NCBI GenBank assembly: GCA_041984885.1
Contig: JBHIXH010000011.1
Coordinates: 1-64,000, forward strand
Source of the DNA: UBA4486 sp041984885
GTDB taxonomy: Bacteria; Pseudomonadota; Gammaproteobacteria; Eutrophobiales; Eutrophobiaceae
Reading direction: 5' to 3'
DNA length: 64,000 bases
Within the stretch, counting starts at the first letter, position 1, and the number at the start of each line of letters is the position of its first letter. The translations under genes were made by a program, and so were the position numbers. This document shows, one piece after another, positions 16,610 through 25,428 of the stretch. The notes beneath the pieces are model-generated. The model made no database searches. It had not been told where the DNA came from and saw only the letters and a list, made by a program, of their open reading frames with translations.

Positions 16610-19375
16610 TTATTTCACCAGTTCCTGCATGCGTGTCAGTTGTGCTGACAGTTTTTCCAGCTTCGCGTTCGCCTCGCTGAGTTTGACGCGTTCCTTGTCA
16701 ACGACGGCGGCCGGCGCCTTGCTGGTAAATTGTTCGTTGTCGAGTTTACCGCGCAAACGCTGTGTTTCCTTTTGCAGTTTATCAATCTCTGTTTGCAAGC
16801 GTTTGATCTCTTCCTGTGGATCGATCAGGTCAGCGAGTGGCACCAGCAATGTCATATCACCGGCGATCGCGGCGACCGCATCATCCGGCGCACTGTCTAC
16901 TGCAGTAATTGTATCGATTCGACCGATTGCACGTAACATTGCGTCGTTTGCCTCAAGCCATTGCTGTTCGGTTGCCGAACCACCCGTGATCAGGACACCG
17001 AGTTTTTTCCCGGGGGCGATGTCCCGTTCTGCCCGAATCCGGCGTACGCCGAGCAGAAACGCCTTCACCCATTCAATCTCGGTGACAGCAGATTCATCGG
17101 TATCGAATTGATCCGCCCGTGGGAATGCCTGCGTCATGACGGTATCGGCATCGATTTGCAGGATCGCGGCGACTTTCTGCCAGAGTTCCTCGGTGATGAA
17201 CGGCATGATCGGATGCATCAGGCGTAGCATCGCCTCAAGTACGCGGAGTAATGTCAGTAACGTACCGCGTTTTTGTTCGGCGGTGGCGGAGTCGCTGTTC
17301 AACGTGACTTTCGATAATTCCAGGTACCAGTCGCAATATTCGTCCCAGGTAAATTCATACATGGCCTGGCTGGCGAGATCGAAACGGTAGCTGGCGAACG
17401 TCCGGTGAACCTCGTCGATGGTGGCAGACAGGCGGGTCGTGATCCAGCGTTCGGCCAGACCGAATTCGGCCTCCTGTGTGTGTATCTCAATGTCGGCCTG
17501 TTCGACCGTCATCATCACGTAGCGCGTTGCGTTCCACAGTTTGTTACAAAAGTTGCGGTAACCCTGGATACGACCGACATCAAAACGAATATCACGCCCC
17601 TGTGTCGCCAGTGCCGCAAACGTAAACCGTAGTGAATCGGTGCCGTATGATTCGATGCCATCCGGAAATAATTTTCGCGTCGCTTTTTCGATCTTCGGTT
17701 TCAAATGTGCCTGCATCAATCCGGTCGTGCGTTTTTCGATCAACGCCTCCAGATCGATACCGTCGATCAGATCGATTGGATCAAGAATGTTGCCTTTCGA
17801 CTTTGACATTTTTTGTCCCTGTTCGTCGCGGATCAGGCCGGTGATATACACTTCTTTAAACGGGACATCGTCCATGAACTTTTTACCGAACATGATCATG
17901 CGCGCGACCCAGAAAAAGATAATGTCAAAGCCGGTGACGAGCACACTGGTCGGATAAAACGTGTTCAACTCTTCGGTCTGTTCCGGCCAGCCGAGTGTCG
18001 AGAACGGCCATAGGGCCGATGAAAACCAGGTGTCGAGTACATCTTCATCCTGTTTAAGATGGAAATCAGACGACAGGTTATTTTTTTCACGGACTTCCTG
18101 CTCGTTACGCCCGACATAGAAGTGTCCGTTGTCGTCGTACCAGGCCGGGATGCGATGGCCCCACCAGAGCTGGCGCGAAATGCACCAGTCCTGAATGTTG
18201 CGCATCCATTCAAAATACGTCTTCGACCAGTTATCCGGGATGAAACGGATATCGCCATCTTCAACGGCCTTGATCGCCGGGTCGGCCAGCGGTTGAATCT
18301 TTACATACCATTGATCGGTTAAATACGGTTCAACGACGGCACCGGAGCGATCACCCCGCGGCACCATTAATTTATGGTCGTCGATTTTTTCGAGTAAATC
18401 CTGTGACTCCAGGTCGGCCACGATCTGCTTGCGTGCTTCATAACGATCCATGCCCCGATACGGTTCGGGTGCTTCATCGTTGACTGCTGCATCGATGGTA
18501 AAGATATTCAGCAACGGCAAGTCATGACGTTGACCGACTTCATAGTCATTAAAGTCATGTGCCGGTGTGATCTTGACACAACCGGTTCCGAATTCCGGAT
18601 CAACATAGTCATCGGCAATAACCGGGATCGTGCGGCCGGTTAACGGTAGCTCGACTTCCTTGCCAACGAGATCGTGATAATGATCATCGTCCGGATGTAC
18701 CGCGACCGCGGCATCGCCGAGCATCGTCTCCGGTCGCGTGGTCGCGACGACAACGTAACCATTACCGTCACAACGCGGGTAACGCATATGCCAGAGGTGA
18801 CCGTTTTCTTCTTCCGACAACACCTCCAGGTCGGAGATGGCGGTGTGCAACACCGGGTCCCAGTTGACCAGGCGTTTGCCACGATAGATCAGGCCTTCTT
18901 CGTATAACTTCACAAAGACCTCGGTGACCGCGGCCGACAATCCGTCATCCAGCGTAAAGCGTTCACGTTGCCAGTCCATTGACGTGCCGAGGCGACGGCA
19001 TTGTTGCGTGATGGTATTACCGGACTCCGCCTTCCAGTCCCACACCGCGTCGATGAATTTTTCGCGACCGAGGTCGAGTCGGTGTTGCCCTTTTTGTTCG
19101 AGTTGACGTTCAACGACCATCTGCGTGGCGATGCCGGCGTGGTCGGTGCCACACTGCCACAACGTCTTGTCACCATTCATACGGTGATAGCGGATCAATG
19201 CGTCCATTAACGTATGTTGAAACGCATGGCCCATGTGCAGGCTACCGGTGACGTTCGGTGGCGGCAGCATGATGCAATAGGCCGGGCCGGTACCGCTGGC
19301 AGCGAAATAGCCGTGTTGTTCCCAGCGCTCGTACCACTGGGTTTCGATACTGGCCGGGTGATAGGTTTTATCCAT
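16610..19375 (-). CDS. valS: Valyl-tRNA synthetase
   Basis: Class I synthetase that charges tRNA-Val and edits threonine. The 921-residue product has the HIGH-type motif HMGH at 47-50, the CP1 editing domain (TTRPETMLGDAAVAVHP), and the KMSKSKGN motif. The C-terminus ends in the family's coiled-coil arm (about 855-921, rich in Lys, Leu and Glu). Length is close to the 951 residues of E. coli ValS. It follows holC and the small acidic gene, the standard pepA-holC-valS order. Confidence 0.96.
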   Translation of the reverse strand: MDKTYHPASIETQWYERWEQHGYFAASGTGPAYCIMLPPPNVTGSLHMGHAFQHTLMDALIRYHRMNGDKTLWQCGTDHAGIATQMVVERQLEQKGQHRLDLGREKFIDAVWDWKAESGNTITQQCRRLGTSMDWQRERFTLDDGLSAAVTEVFVKLYEEGLIYRGKRLVNWDPVLHTAISDLEVLSEEENGHLWHMRYPRCDGNGYVVVATTRPETMLGDAAVAVHPDDDHYHDLVGKEVELPLTGRTIPVIADDYVDPEFGTGCVKITPAHDFNDYEVGQRHDLPLLNIFTIDAAVNDEAPEPYRGMDRYEARKQIVADLESQDLLEKIDDHKLMVPRGDRSGAVVEPYLTDQWYVKIQPLADPAIKAVEDGDIRFIPDNWSKTYFEWMRNIQDWCISRQLWWGHRIPAWYDDNGHFYVGRNEQEVREKNNLSSDFHLKQDEDVLDTWFSSALWPFSTLGWPEQTEELNTFYPTSVLVTGFDIIFFWVARMIMFGKKFMDDVPFKEVYITGLIRDEQGQKMSKSKGNILDPIDLIDGIDLEALIEKRTTGLMQAHLKPKIEKATRKLFPDGIESYGTDSLRFTFAALATQGRDIRFDVGRIQGYRNFCNKLWNATRYVMMTVEQADIEIHTQEAEFGLAERWITTRLSATIDEVHRTFASYRFDLASQAMYEFTWDEYCDWYLELSKVTLNSDSATAEQKRGTLLTLLRVLEAMLRLMHPIMPFITEELWQKVAAILQIDADTVMTQAFPRADQFDTDESAVTEIEWVKAFLLGVRRIRAERDIAPGKKLGVLITGGSATEQQWLEANDAMLRAIGRIDTITAVDSAPDDAVAAIAGDMTLLVPLADLIDPQEEIKRLQTEIDKLQKETQRLRGKLDNEQFTSKAPAAVVDKERVKLSEANAKLEKLSAQLTRMQELVK

Positions 19376-19448
19376 GCGAATCGATTATTGAGGAAAGCCG
19401 CGCATTATGCCTGAATGCCGCAGTCAGGCAATGCAGGCGGGGACGGTG

Positions 19449-19847
19449 TTAATCGGGATCGGATTTCGGTTTATCCTCTTTGGCTGACAATGCCTGTTGA
19501 CTGTGTTCCAGTTGTTCACGAATCTCGCTGAGTACCGAGTCTTTAATGCTGTTTTTCAGTATGTTGACCAGTCCCTCGAGTTCATCCGTGAGCTTTTCAT
19601 CAATGTTATTCATCGCGTGATGCACCGTTTCCTCGATGAAATCGGTGTCCAGTTCCGGCAGCGTATCAAACAGTTCCTCGTTCGCATCTTCCTCGTCAAA
19701 GTCGACCAGGTCATCGAGCACCGGGATGCCTTCCTCGAACCGGATTCTGTCTGCCTGTTGCTGACGTTGTTGCAACAGGTCTTCCAGTTCATCGATCTTT
19801 TTATCCAGCTCGGCCGGTTTCGGGTTGTTGGAATTCGGGTCGGTCAT
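19449..19847 (-). CDS. Small acidic coiled-coil protein of unknown function
   Basis: A 132-residue product I do not recognise. It starts with a Pro/Asn-rich stretch, then an amphipathic part with heptad-like Leu spacing (LDKKIDELEDLLQQRQQQ), a very acidic centre (DDLVDFDEEDANEELFDTL) and a second helical part (about 75-115), ending in a charged tail. No signal peptide, membrane segment or cysteines are seen. It starts 2 nt after holC and lies 73 nt before valS on the same strand, so it is co-transcribed with the pepA-holC-valS set. A role with DNA polymerase III chi is conceivable only from position. Confidence 0.75.
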   Translation of the reverse strand: MTDPNSNNPKPAELDKKIDELEDLLQQRQQQADRIRFEEGIPVLDDLVDFDEEDANEELFDTLPELDTDFIEETVHHAMNNIDEKLTDELEGLVNILKNSIKDSVLSEIREQLEHSQQALSAKEDKPKSDPD

Positions 19848-19849
19848 GG

Positions 19850-20272
19850 CTACGAGATAGTATGCGATTCCAGCGCGAGGCCCTGATCGCGATAGTGGCG
19901 ATATCGTTGTCGACCAGCCTCTCGACTGTTGTCGTCCGCCGCCACAATATCAACGATTCGACTGAATTGATTCGGGTCAACCGGCAGTTGATTGCCCAGA
20001 TTCATGAACACGTCGGTCATGACCGGCACCGGGTTTTGCCAGCTGACAATCAGTGTTTCATTCCCGGTCGACTCATCCGGGTAAACCTCGTGTGCTAAAA
20101 AGCTGATGTCATGGTAAGTCCACAGGCGCTGATCGATCGCCCGTGCGGCCGGTTCATCGTCGGTACAGATGAAAAGCGACAGTGCTTGCTGTCGTATCTT
20201 ATCTGCGAGCTGGCAGGCAAACAGGTCACTCGGTCGATTGCTTTCAAGAATATAGAAATCGACTTGTGGCAT
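19850..20272 (-). CDS. holC: DNA polymerase III subunit chi
   Basis: Clamp-loader accessory subunit that binds single-strand binding protein. The 140-residue product has the family's start VDFYILESNRPSDLFACQLADKI, here split by normal variation, the WTYHDISFLAHEV block and the NLGNQLPVDPNQFSRIVDIV block near the end. Length is near the 147 residues of E. coli chi. It starts 1 nt after the pepA stop (TGATATG). Confidence 0.9.
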   Translation of the reverse strand: MPQVDFYILESNRPSDLFACQLADKIRQQALSLFICTDDEPAARAIDQRLWTYHDISFLAHEVYPDESTGNETLIVSWQNPVPVMTDVFMNLGNQLPVDPNQFSRIVDIVAADDNSREAGRQRYRHYRDQGLALESHTIS

Positions 20273-20273
20273 A

Positions 20274-21782
20274 TCAGGATGGACTCAACTTGCACAGGTC
20301 GAGCAGGTATTGGGTTAACAACGGTACCGGCCGACCGGTCGCACCCTTGTTTTTGCCGGTATTCCAGGCCGTACCGGCGATATCCAGATGAGCCCAGTGC
20401 ATCTTTTTGGTGAACCGTGACAGGAAACAGGCTGCCGTGATCGTGCCGGCCTCACGCCCACCGATATTCGCCATGTCGGCAAACGGACTGCTCAGTTGTT
20501 TATCGTATTCTTCCCATAATGGCAGTTGCCAGGCGCGGTCACCACTGGTCTCACCGGCACTTAACAGGTCCCGCGCCAGCGGGTTGTGATTGCTGAGCAG
20601 GCCAGTTGCATGCTTGCCAAGGGCGATAACACAGGCACCGGTCAAGGTGGCGATGTCGACGACGGCCTTCGGCTCGAATTGCTCGGCGTACGTGAGTGCG
20701 TCGCACAGGATGAGGCGACCCTCCGCATCCGTGTTCAGTACCTCGATCGTCTGGCCGGACATGCTGGTAAAAATATCGCCCGGTTTGGTGGCCGTACCGC
20801 TCGGCATGTTTTCCGTCGCCGGGATAATGCCGACCAGGTTCATCGGCAGTCCCATTTCCACTGCCGCCGTGATCACGCCAAACACGGTGGCGGCACCGCA
20901 CATGTCGTATTTCATTTCATCCATTGCCGGCGCCGGTTTGATCGAGATGCCGCCGGTGTCAAACGTCACGCCTTTGCCGACGAGGGCAACCGGTTTTTCG
21001 GCTTTCTTGCCACCACTGTATTCAAAACAGATCAGGCGCGGTGGTTCAGCGCTGCCCTGGGCGACTGACAGCAACGAACCCATACCGAGTTTTTTCATCT
21101 CGGTCTCGTCGAGCACGGTCACCTTTAATGACTTGTGTTTTCTCGCCAGTTGCCGGGCCTGATCCGCGAGATAACGTGGCGTACACGCATTCGCCGGGCG
21201 ATCGCCGAGCTTGCGCGTGGTTTCAACGCCATGCGCCACCGCGAGACCATGTTTTATCGCGGTTTCGCCTTCAGGTAACTCCTTGCGTGTGGGCACGGTC
21301 AACGTCAATTTCTTGAAAGACTTCGTCTGTTTGCGTTTACTGCCCTTGAACTCATTAAATTCATACATCGAGGCGAACGAGACCTCGGCGGCCTGTTTCA
21401 CTTTCCAGTAGGTATTGCGACCCTTCAGCGCCAGGTCCGGCAGGTAACTGACCGCGTCCGCCGCGCCGGTGTTTTTTAAGGTATTGATGGTGGCAGAATT
21501 GATGCGGCGATAGGTGGACTCATTCAGGTCACGTTCCCGGCCACAGCCAATTAACAAAACCCGGTCTGCCACGATGCCAGGGACGTTATGCAGAACCAGC
21601 GAGTTACCGGGTTTTCCTTTCATATCACCCTTGCGCAGAATATTCGACAGGTACTTTTTGCTCGCCGTGTCGACGGCCCGCGCTGTATTTGAAAGTCGCT
21701 TGTTTTCAAAGACACCCAGAACCAGGCAGGCGGTACGCTGCTTTTCCGGATTACCGCTTTTTATGTTGATCTCGATACTCAT
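20274..21782 (-). CDS. pepA: Leucyl aminopeptidase PepA
   Basis: Cytosolic M17 metallopeptidase that removes N-terminal residues; in E. coli it also acts in site-specific recombination. The 502-residue product has the metal and catalytic residues in VGKGVTFDTGGISIKP, MKYDMCGAA and NTDAEGRLILCDAL. The N-terminal regulatory domain is present. SD-like AAGGAAG precedes the ATG. It is divergent from lptF, the usual gammaproteobacterial arrangement, with 130 nt between them. Confidence 0.96.
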   Translation of the reverse strand: MSIEINIKSGNPEKQRTACLVLGVFENKRLSNTARAVDTASKKYLSNILRKGDMKGKPGNSLVLHNVPGIVADRVLLIGCGRERDLNESTYRRINSATINTLKNTGAADAVSYLPDLALKGRNTYWKVKQAAEVSFASMYEFNEFKGSKRKQTKSFKKLTLTVPTRKELPEGETAIKHGLAVAHGVETTRKLGDRPANACTPRYLADQARQLARKHKSLKVTVLDETEMKKLGMGSLLSVAQGSAEPPRLICFEYSGGKKAEKPVALVGKGVTFDTGGISIKPAPAMDEMKYDMCGAATVFGVITAAVEMGLPMNLVGIIPATENMPSGTATKPGDIFTSMSGQTIEVLNTDAEGRLILCDALTYAEQFEPKAVVDIATLTGACVIALGKHATGLLSNHNPLARDLLSAGETSGDRAWQLPLWEEYDKQLSSPFADMANIGGREAGTITAACFLSRFTKKMHWAHLDIAGTAWNTGKNKGATGRPVPLLTQYLLDLCKLSPS

Positions 21783-21912
21783 TGACTGCTTCCTTAGATG
21801 GCTGTTTGTTAGTATTTATTAAAGGGTTTCTAGTACGTCCCGGCTTCTGCTATGTTGCAGTTTATTCATTTCATCTTGACGACGCAAAAACACATCTGAG
21901 AGCAGCTCCCAC
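21783..21912. promoter_or_regulatory. Divergent pepA/lptF promoter region
   Basis: This 130-nt interval must hold promoters for both directions. For pepA, the minus strand has TTGCGT, 17 nt, then TAAACT, a plausible but imperfect sigma-70 promoter. For lptF no convincing -35/-10 pair stands out. No operator palindrome was recognised. Confidence 0.35.
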
Positions 21913-23019
21913 GTGATCCTGCAACGCTACATACATCGGGAAATTATGCAGAAATTTCTGTCGGTCGTCGGGCTGCTGCTTTTGATTTTTATCAGCAAGT
22001 ATTACGTTGAGTATCTGGCTGATGCAGCGGCCGGCAAGATTTCGAGTCACCTGGTCTTCGAGATGCTTAGCCTGAAGATACTGTCTGTCTTGCCCAGGAT
22101 ATTGCCGATTGCATTGTTTCTGTCGGTCATTCTCGCTTTTGCCCGTTTTAATCGTGACAACGAGTTGGTCATCTACCAGGTTTCCGGTGCCGGTACACCG
22201 TTTCATCTGCAGGCTACGCTGAAATTCACATTTATCTTTCTTGTCTTTTTCATGGTCATTACCCTGTACCTGGCACCCTGGTCAGAGCACCAGATCGGGC
22301 AAATAAAGGAACAGGCCAGGCAGGATTCCGATATTACCGGTCTTTCGGCCGGTCGTTTCAAGGAGTTCAGCAAGGGCGACCGGGTGGTATATATGGAAAA
22401 GATGAGTGCAGATAAACAATCAATGGAAAATGTTTTCCTGCAAGTCAGACAGAATGATCGGCTTGGTGTGCTGACATCGGATCGATCGCGTTTTCATTTC
22501 GATGAAGAAAGTGGCAACCGCTACATATTGTTTGAAGATGGCAAACGTTATGTCGGTAGCCCGGGTATGCTGGATTACCAGATCACCGATTATGAAACCT
22601 ACGCGGTGTTGATTGAAACGTCCGGCGTACAGGCATTAACCCGATCGCTGGAGGCCACGGACACACTGGTCCTGTTGCGGTCCCGATCACCCGCGCATCA
22701 CGCCGAGTTGCAATGGCGAATATCGCTATTGATATTAACCGTGGTACTGGTCAGTTGCGCTGTTTTGTTAAACAACTTTGTTCGCGGTGACCGCCAGTAT
22801 CTGTTGTTATTTGTCGGCATACTGATTTATTTCGTCTATAGCAATCTGTTGAGTATCTCCAAGACCCTGTTAAAGCGTGATGTGATCTCCGCCTGGCTCG
22901 GACTGTGGTGGGTGCACCTGCTGGTGATCGGCCTGGTGTTGTTGTTGTATTTCCTGCCGGTATTAAAAAAACTGAACAGAAAGGATAACAAGCAACAGTT
23001 TCTGCCAGCTAAGAGATGA
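21913..23019 (+). CDS. lptF: LPS export ABC transporter permease LptF
   Basis: Inner-membrane permease of the LptB2FG complex, which extracts lipopolysaccharide and passes it to LptC. The 368-residue product has six membrane segments: three N-terminal (first at about 14-32), a large periplasmic beta-jellyroll (about 125-260) and three C-terminal ones. The start is GTG at 21913; MILQRYIHREI matches the family start. The final 4 nt overlap lptG. lptB, lptA and lptC are not in the window. Confidence 0.94.
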   Translation: MILQRYIHREIMQKFLSVVGLLLLIFISKYYVEYLADAAAGKISSHLVFEMLSLKILSVLPRILPIALFLSVILAFARFNRDNELVIYQVSGAGTPFHLQATLKFTFIFLVFFMVITLYLAPWSEHQIGQIKEQARQDSDITGLSAGRFKEFSKGDRVVYMEKMSADKQSMENVFLQVRQNDRLGVLTSDRSRFHFDEESGNRYILFEDGKRYVGSPGMLDYQITDYETYAVLIETSGVQALTRSLEATDTLVLLRSRSPAHHAELQWRISLLILTVVLVSCAVLLNNFVRGDRQYLLLFVGILIYFVYSNLLSISKTLLKRDVISAWLGLWWVHLLVIGLVLLLYFLPVLKKLNRKDNKQQFLPAKR

Positions 23020-24092
23020 AACTATATGAAAAATATTTGTTGCGTATGCTGGTGCAGTCCAGTTTGCTCGCATTACTTGTGCTGTTGTCGATCTTTGCGT
23101 TTTTTTCGTTAATCGATCAACTGGAGGAGACCGGGCGGGGTAACTACGGTGTCTGGCAGGCCATCCAATACGTGTTGCTGACCCTGCCGCATCTCGCCTA
23201 TGAATTGTTTCCGATCGCCTGCGTCATTGGCAGCATGGCGGCACTGGGACAACTTGCCCATAACAGCGAACTGGCCGTGTTGCGCACGTCCGGTATTTCG
23301 CGCACACATTTGATGATTGCATTGTGCAAAGGCGGCCTGGTGCTGGTTTTGATTGCGGTCATTATCGGCGAATTGATTGCGCCAACAGCAGAACAAACCG
23401 CGCAACACGAACGGTCGGTTGCGTTAACAAAACAGATCACGCTGAAGTCAAAATACGGCTTCTGGTCACGCGATGGACAGAGCTTCATCAATATCCGCAC
23501 GATCCTGCCGGGTGATCGGGTGGAGAAAATCTTTATCTATGAATTTGATCAAAACAATGAATTACGCGCGAGCACTTATGCAAAAAGCGCCGAGTATATT
23601 AATGGTCAATGGATACTGAACAACATGGTGCAAACCCAACTGACAGCGGAGGGATTACAGCGACGTGAACTGAACAGGGCCAGTTGGGACTCGTTATTGA
23701 ATCCGGATGTCATCAACCTGGTTATTGTCAAACCACAATACCTGTCTCTCTGGGGGTTACTCGAATATATCGACTATCTGGATACCAACGAACAAGACAG
23801 CACGGAATATGAACAGGCATTATGGTTCAAGATATCAAAACCATTCGCTATCATCCTGATGATCCTGATTGCAATCCCGTTGGTCAAAACCGGCTCACGC
23901 AATGTCAGTACCGGCAAGCGTGTCATGCTCGGATGTGCCATTGGTATTGTGTTTCACATACTCACCCAGGTGTCCGGCCACCTGGGTGTGGTCTATGGCA
24001 TCAGTCCGGCATTAAGCATGTTCATTCCGCTGCTGGCCCTTTCTGCCTTCCTGCTGCTTGCCAGCAGGGAGGAGAATCACTGGAGTAACTAA
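23016..24092 (+). CDS. lptG: LPS export ABC transporter permease LptG
   Basis: Partner permease of LptF. The 358-residue product starts MKLYEKYLLRMLV, with membrane segments at about 15-35, 55-80 and 100-120, a periplasmic domain, and three more segments after about 270. The SGISRTHLM coupling-helix region contacts LptB. Its ATG overlaps the lptF stop as ATGA. The end overlaps the convergent RDD gene by 4 nt. Confidence 0.94.
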   Translation: MKLYEKYLLRMLVQSSLLALLVLLSIFAFFSLIDQLEETGRGNYGVWQAIQYVLLTLPHLAYELFPIACVIGSMAALGQLAHNSELAVLRTSGISRTHLMIALCKGGLVLVLIAVIIGELIAPTAEQTAQHERSVALTKQITLKSKYGFWSRDGQSFINIRTILPGDRVEKIFIYEFDQNNELRASTYAKSAEYINGQWILNNMVQTQLTAEGLQRRELNRASWDSLLNPDVINLVIVKPQYLSLWGLLEYIDYLDTNEQDSTEYEQALWFKISKPFAIILMILIAIPLVKTGSRNVSTGKRVMLGCAIGIVFHILTQVSGHLGVVYGISPALSMFIPLLALSAFLLLASREENHWSN

Positions 24093-24508
24093 ATGTCGAT
24101 CAGTGCTGTTTTACTGAGTCGATCGTGTAATGTGTTTTGATTCTCGTCGAACAGTGAAAGTATAAATCCGGTACCCAGCAGTGCGATTGACAGCATGGCA
24201 AATACAAAACGCATGCTTGACTCAAACCAGCCTAACGGTTGTTGATCTGCTCGCTGAACCCTGATTCGCCAGGCACGCATACCCAGTGTTTGCCCGCCGT
24301 GACACCATTGCCAGCCAAAATAAACATAACTAATCAGTAACAGAAACAACTGATAAACAATATTTCCGCTATTGATCGCATCGCCCTGGTTCAAAGGTAA
24401 CAATACAAACAGTGTGAGTGCGAACAGCACCGAGAACAGTAACATCCAGTCATAGACAATCGCGGCGAGACGTCGAATCAAGGTGGTGCACTTTGGTGTT
24501 GTACTCAT
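24089..24508 (-). CDS. RDD family membrane protein
   Basis: A 139-residue integral membrane protein of the RDD family, whose function is mostly unknown. It shows the N-terminal LIRRLAAIVYDW, GGQTLGMRAWRIRV after the second helix, and the C-terminal LHDRLSKT. Three to four hydrophobic segments are visible (about 18-37, 50-66 and 103-122). It converges on lptG with a 4-nt overlap, so the two transcripts must interfere or share an antisense end. The same gene commonly lies beside lptFG in gammaproteobacteria. Confidence 0.85.
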   Translation of the reverse strand: MSTTPKCTTLIRRLAAIVYDWMLLFSVLFALTLFVLLPLNQGDAINSGNIVYQLFLLLISYVYFGWQWCHGGQTLGMRAWRIRVQRADQQPLGWFESSMRFVFAMLSIALLGTGFILSLFDENQNTLHDRLSKTALIDI

Positions 24509-24523
24509 CGCTATAAGGGTGCG

Positions 24524-24560
24524 AAAAAAAACCGGAAAGTCGTTGCCGACTCCCCGGTTT
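24524..24560 (-). terminator. Rho-independent terminator of the DUF992 gene
   Basis: On the minus strand a GC-rich hairpin (outer arms ACCGGGGA/TTTCCGGT, inner AGTCG/CGACT around a short loop) is followed by a run of T at 24530-24524. It lies 22 nt after the DUF992 stop and before the RDD start, so it separates the two genes. Confidence 0.8.
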
Positions 24561-24582
24561 GTAATTTCAGCTTTTGTTGTAT

Positions 24583-25086
24583 TTACTTGGCAGCTTCGAT
24601 GTAGAGAAATGACAGACCGCCTGATACGCCAAGGCCTTCAGCAGTGTTGATGGCAAGCGGTTGCAGGCTGAAACTGCTGTTACCGGCACTGACCAGACCT
24701 TTCGCACCAACACCCACGCCGGCTGCAGCATTGGCTTCAGCACCAACATAACGACCTGCCAGTGAATAGGCACCCGGTGTGGTGTCAGAGGATGCAGCGA
24801 TAACTGCGAAGTGCATCGTTTCTTTTGATTTAAAACTGAGGTCAAGTCCAAGAGCGATACCGGTTTCACCTCGATATCGTTCGATCGTACCCTGATTGTC
24901 ATAGGTACACTCAACGTCAGCAGTAGAGCGGATGATCAGGTTCAGGCGAGTGCCTTCAATTGTTTCGCACTGCAGAACACCGGCTTGTACACCGTGTTCG
25001 TTTGCAAAAGTCACCGAACTGAACGCGGCCAGCGCCACCGCGGCAAACAGCGAGAATATTGATTTCTTAGACAGAGTCTTTTTCAT
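24583..25086 (-). CDS. Secreted DUF992 protein
   Basis: A 167-residue protein with a clear Sec signal peptide (Lys-rich start, hydrophobic core about 9-25, cleavage after Ala28). The mature part fits DUF992: two cysteines (VLQCETIEG and VECTYDN), the RYRGETGIALGLDLSFK block and a Gly/Ala-rich stretch AGVGVGAKGL. The function of the family is unknown. The ATG at 25084-25086 has AAGGAAA 9 nt upstream, so an upstream ATG is rejected. It is a single-gene unit with its own terminator, next to tRNA-Glu. DUF992 is best known from alphaproteobacteria, so it may be a transfer. Confidence 0.75.
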   Translation of the reverse strand: MKKTLSKKSIFSLFAAVALAAFSSVTFANEHGVQAGVLQCETIEGTRLNLIIRSTADVECTYDNQGTIERYRGETGIALGLDLSFKSKETMHFAVIAASSDTTPGAYSLAGRYVGAEANAAAGVGVGAKGLVSAGNSSFSLQPLAINTAEGLGVSGGLSFLYIEAAK

Positions 25087-25173
25087 GGTCAGATTTCCTT
25101 TTAGTGAAGAAACAACACTGCCTATTATAGAAAAATGCGGAAGAATATCCATGTTCAGGAAGAAGCAAAAGAA

Positions 25174-25249
25174 TGGCGCTCCCTAGGGGACTCGAACCCC
25201 TGTTTTCGCCGTGAGAGGGCGACGTCCTGGGCCACTAGACGAAGGGAGC
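25174..25249 (-). tRNA. tRNA-Glu (anticodon CUC), CCA encoded
   Basis: The minus strand folds into a full cloverleaf: acceptor GCTCCCT/AGGGAGC with discriminator G and an encoded CCA, D-arm GTCTAGTGGCCCAGGAC, anticodon stem TCGCC/GGCGA with loop CTCTCAC, and T-arm AGGGGTTCGAGTCCCCT. Loop positions 34-36 are CTC, which reads GAG. CUC is the less common glutamate anticodon; the UUC form must be elsewhere. The 5' flank and first 20 bases are duplicated at 25408-25477. Confidence 0.95.
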
Positions 25250-25299
25250 ATTGGCAGGATTGTATAGGTAAATCAGCAATGAGTAATCGCAAAATCCGG
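25230..25299 (-). repeat. Direct repeat copy A: tRNA-Glu 5' end and its upstream flank
   Basis: This 70-nt block matches 25408-25477 at 67 of 70 positions, with 178 nt between starts. It covers the first 20 bases of tRNA-Glu and about 50 nt of promoter-side sequence, with TACAAT about 9 nt before the mature 5' end. The similarity fades beyond 25299. Confidence 0.9.
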
Positions 25300-25317
25300 A
25301 CGTCGACCTTTCTGGAT

Positions 25318-25428
25318 GGGCGACTTTCTTCGCTGCGCTTCCTGCTCCGCTCGAAAGTCAGTCCGATGCGTCCTGCATCGGCCGTTCGCGACATGTCGCT
25401 CACCCTCGGCCACTAGACGAAGGGAGCA
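25318..25428 (-). pseudogene. tRNA-Glu-like copy interrupted by an 83-nt insert
   Basis: Upstream of the intact tRNA-Glu, same strand. The copy begins with an intact tRNA 5' part (25428-25408: GCTCCCTTCGTCTAGTGGCC) and resumes at 25324-25318 with GTCGCCC, like the 5' anticodon stem, then decays. Between them an 83-nt insert (25325-25407) holds a 7-bp hairpin CCGATGC-AGGAC-GCATCGG, a 12-nt palindrome GCGACATGTCGC and an outer GACTTTC/GAAAGTC stem. It cannot make a normal tRNA. Alignment of the 3' part is weak; the 5' part is certain. Confidence 0.6.
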
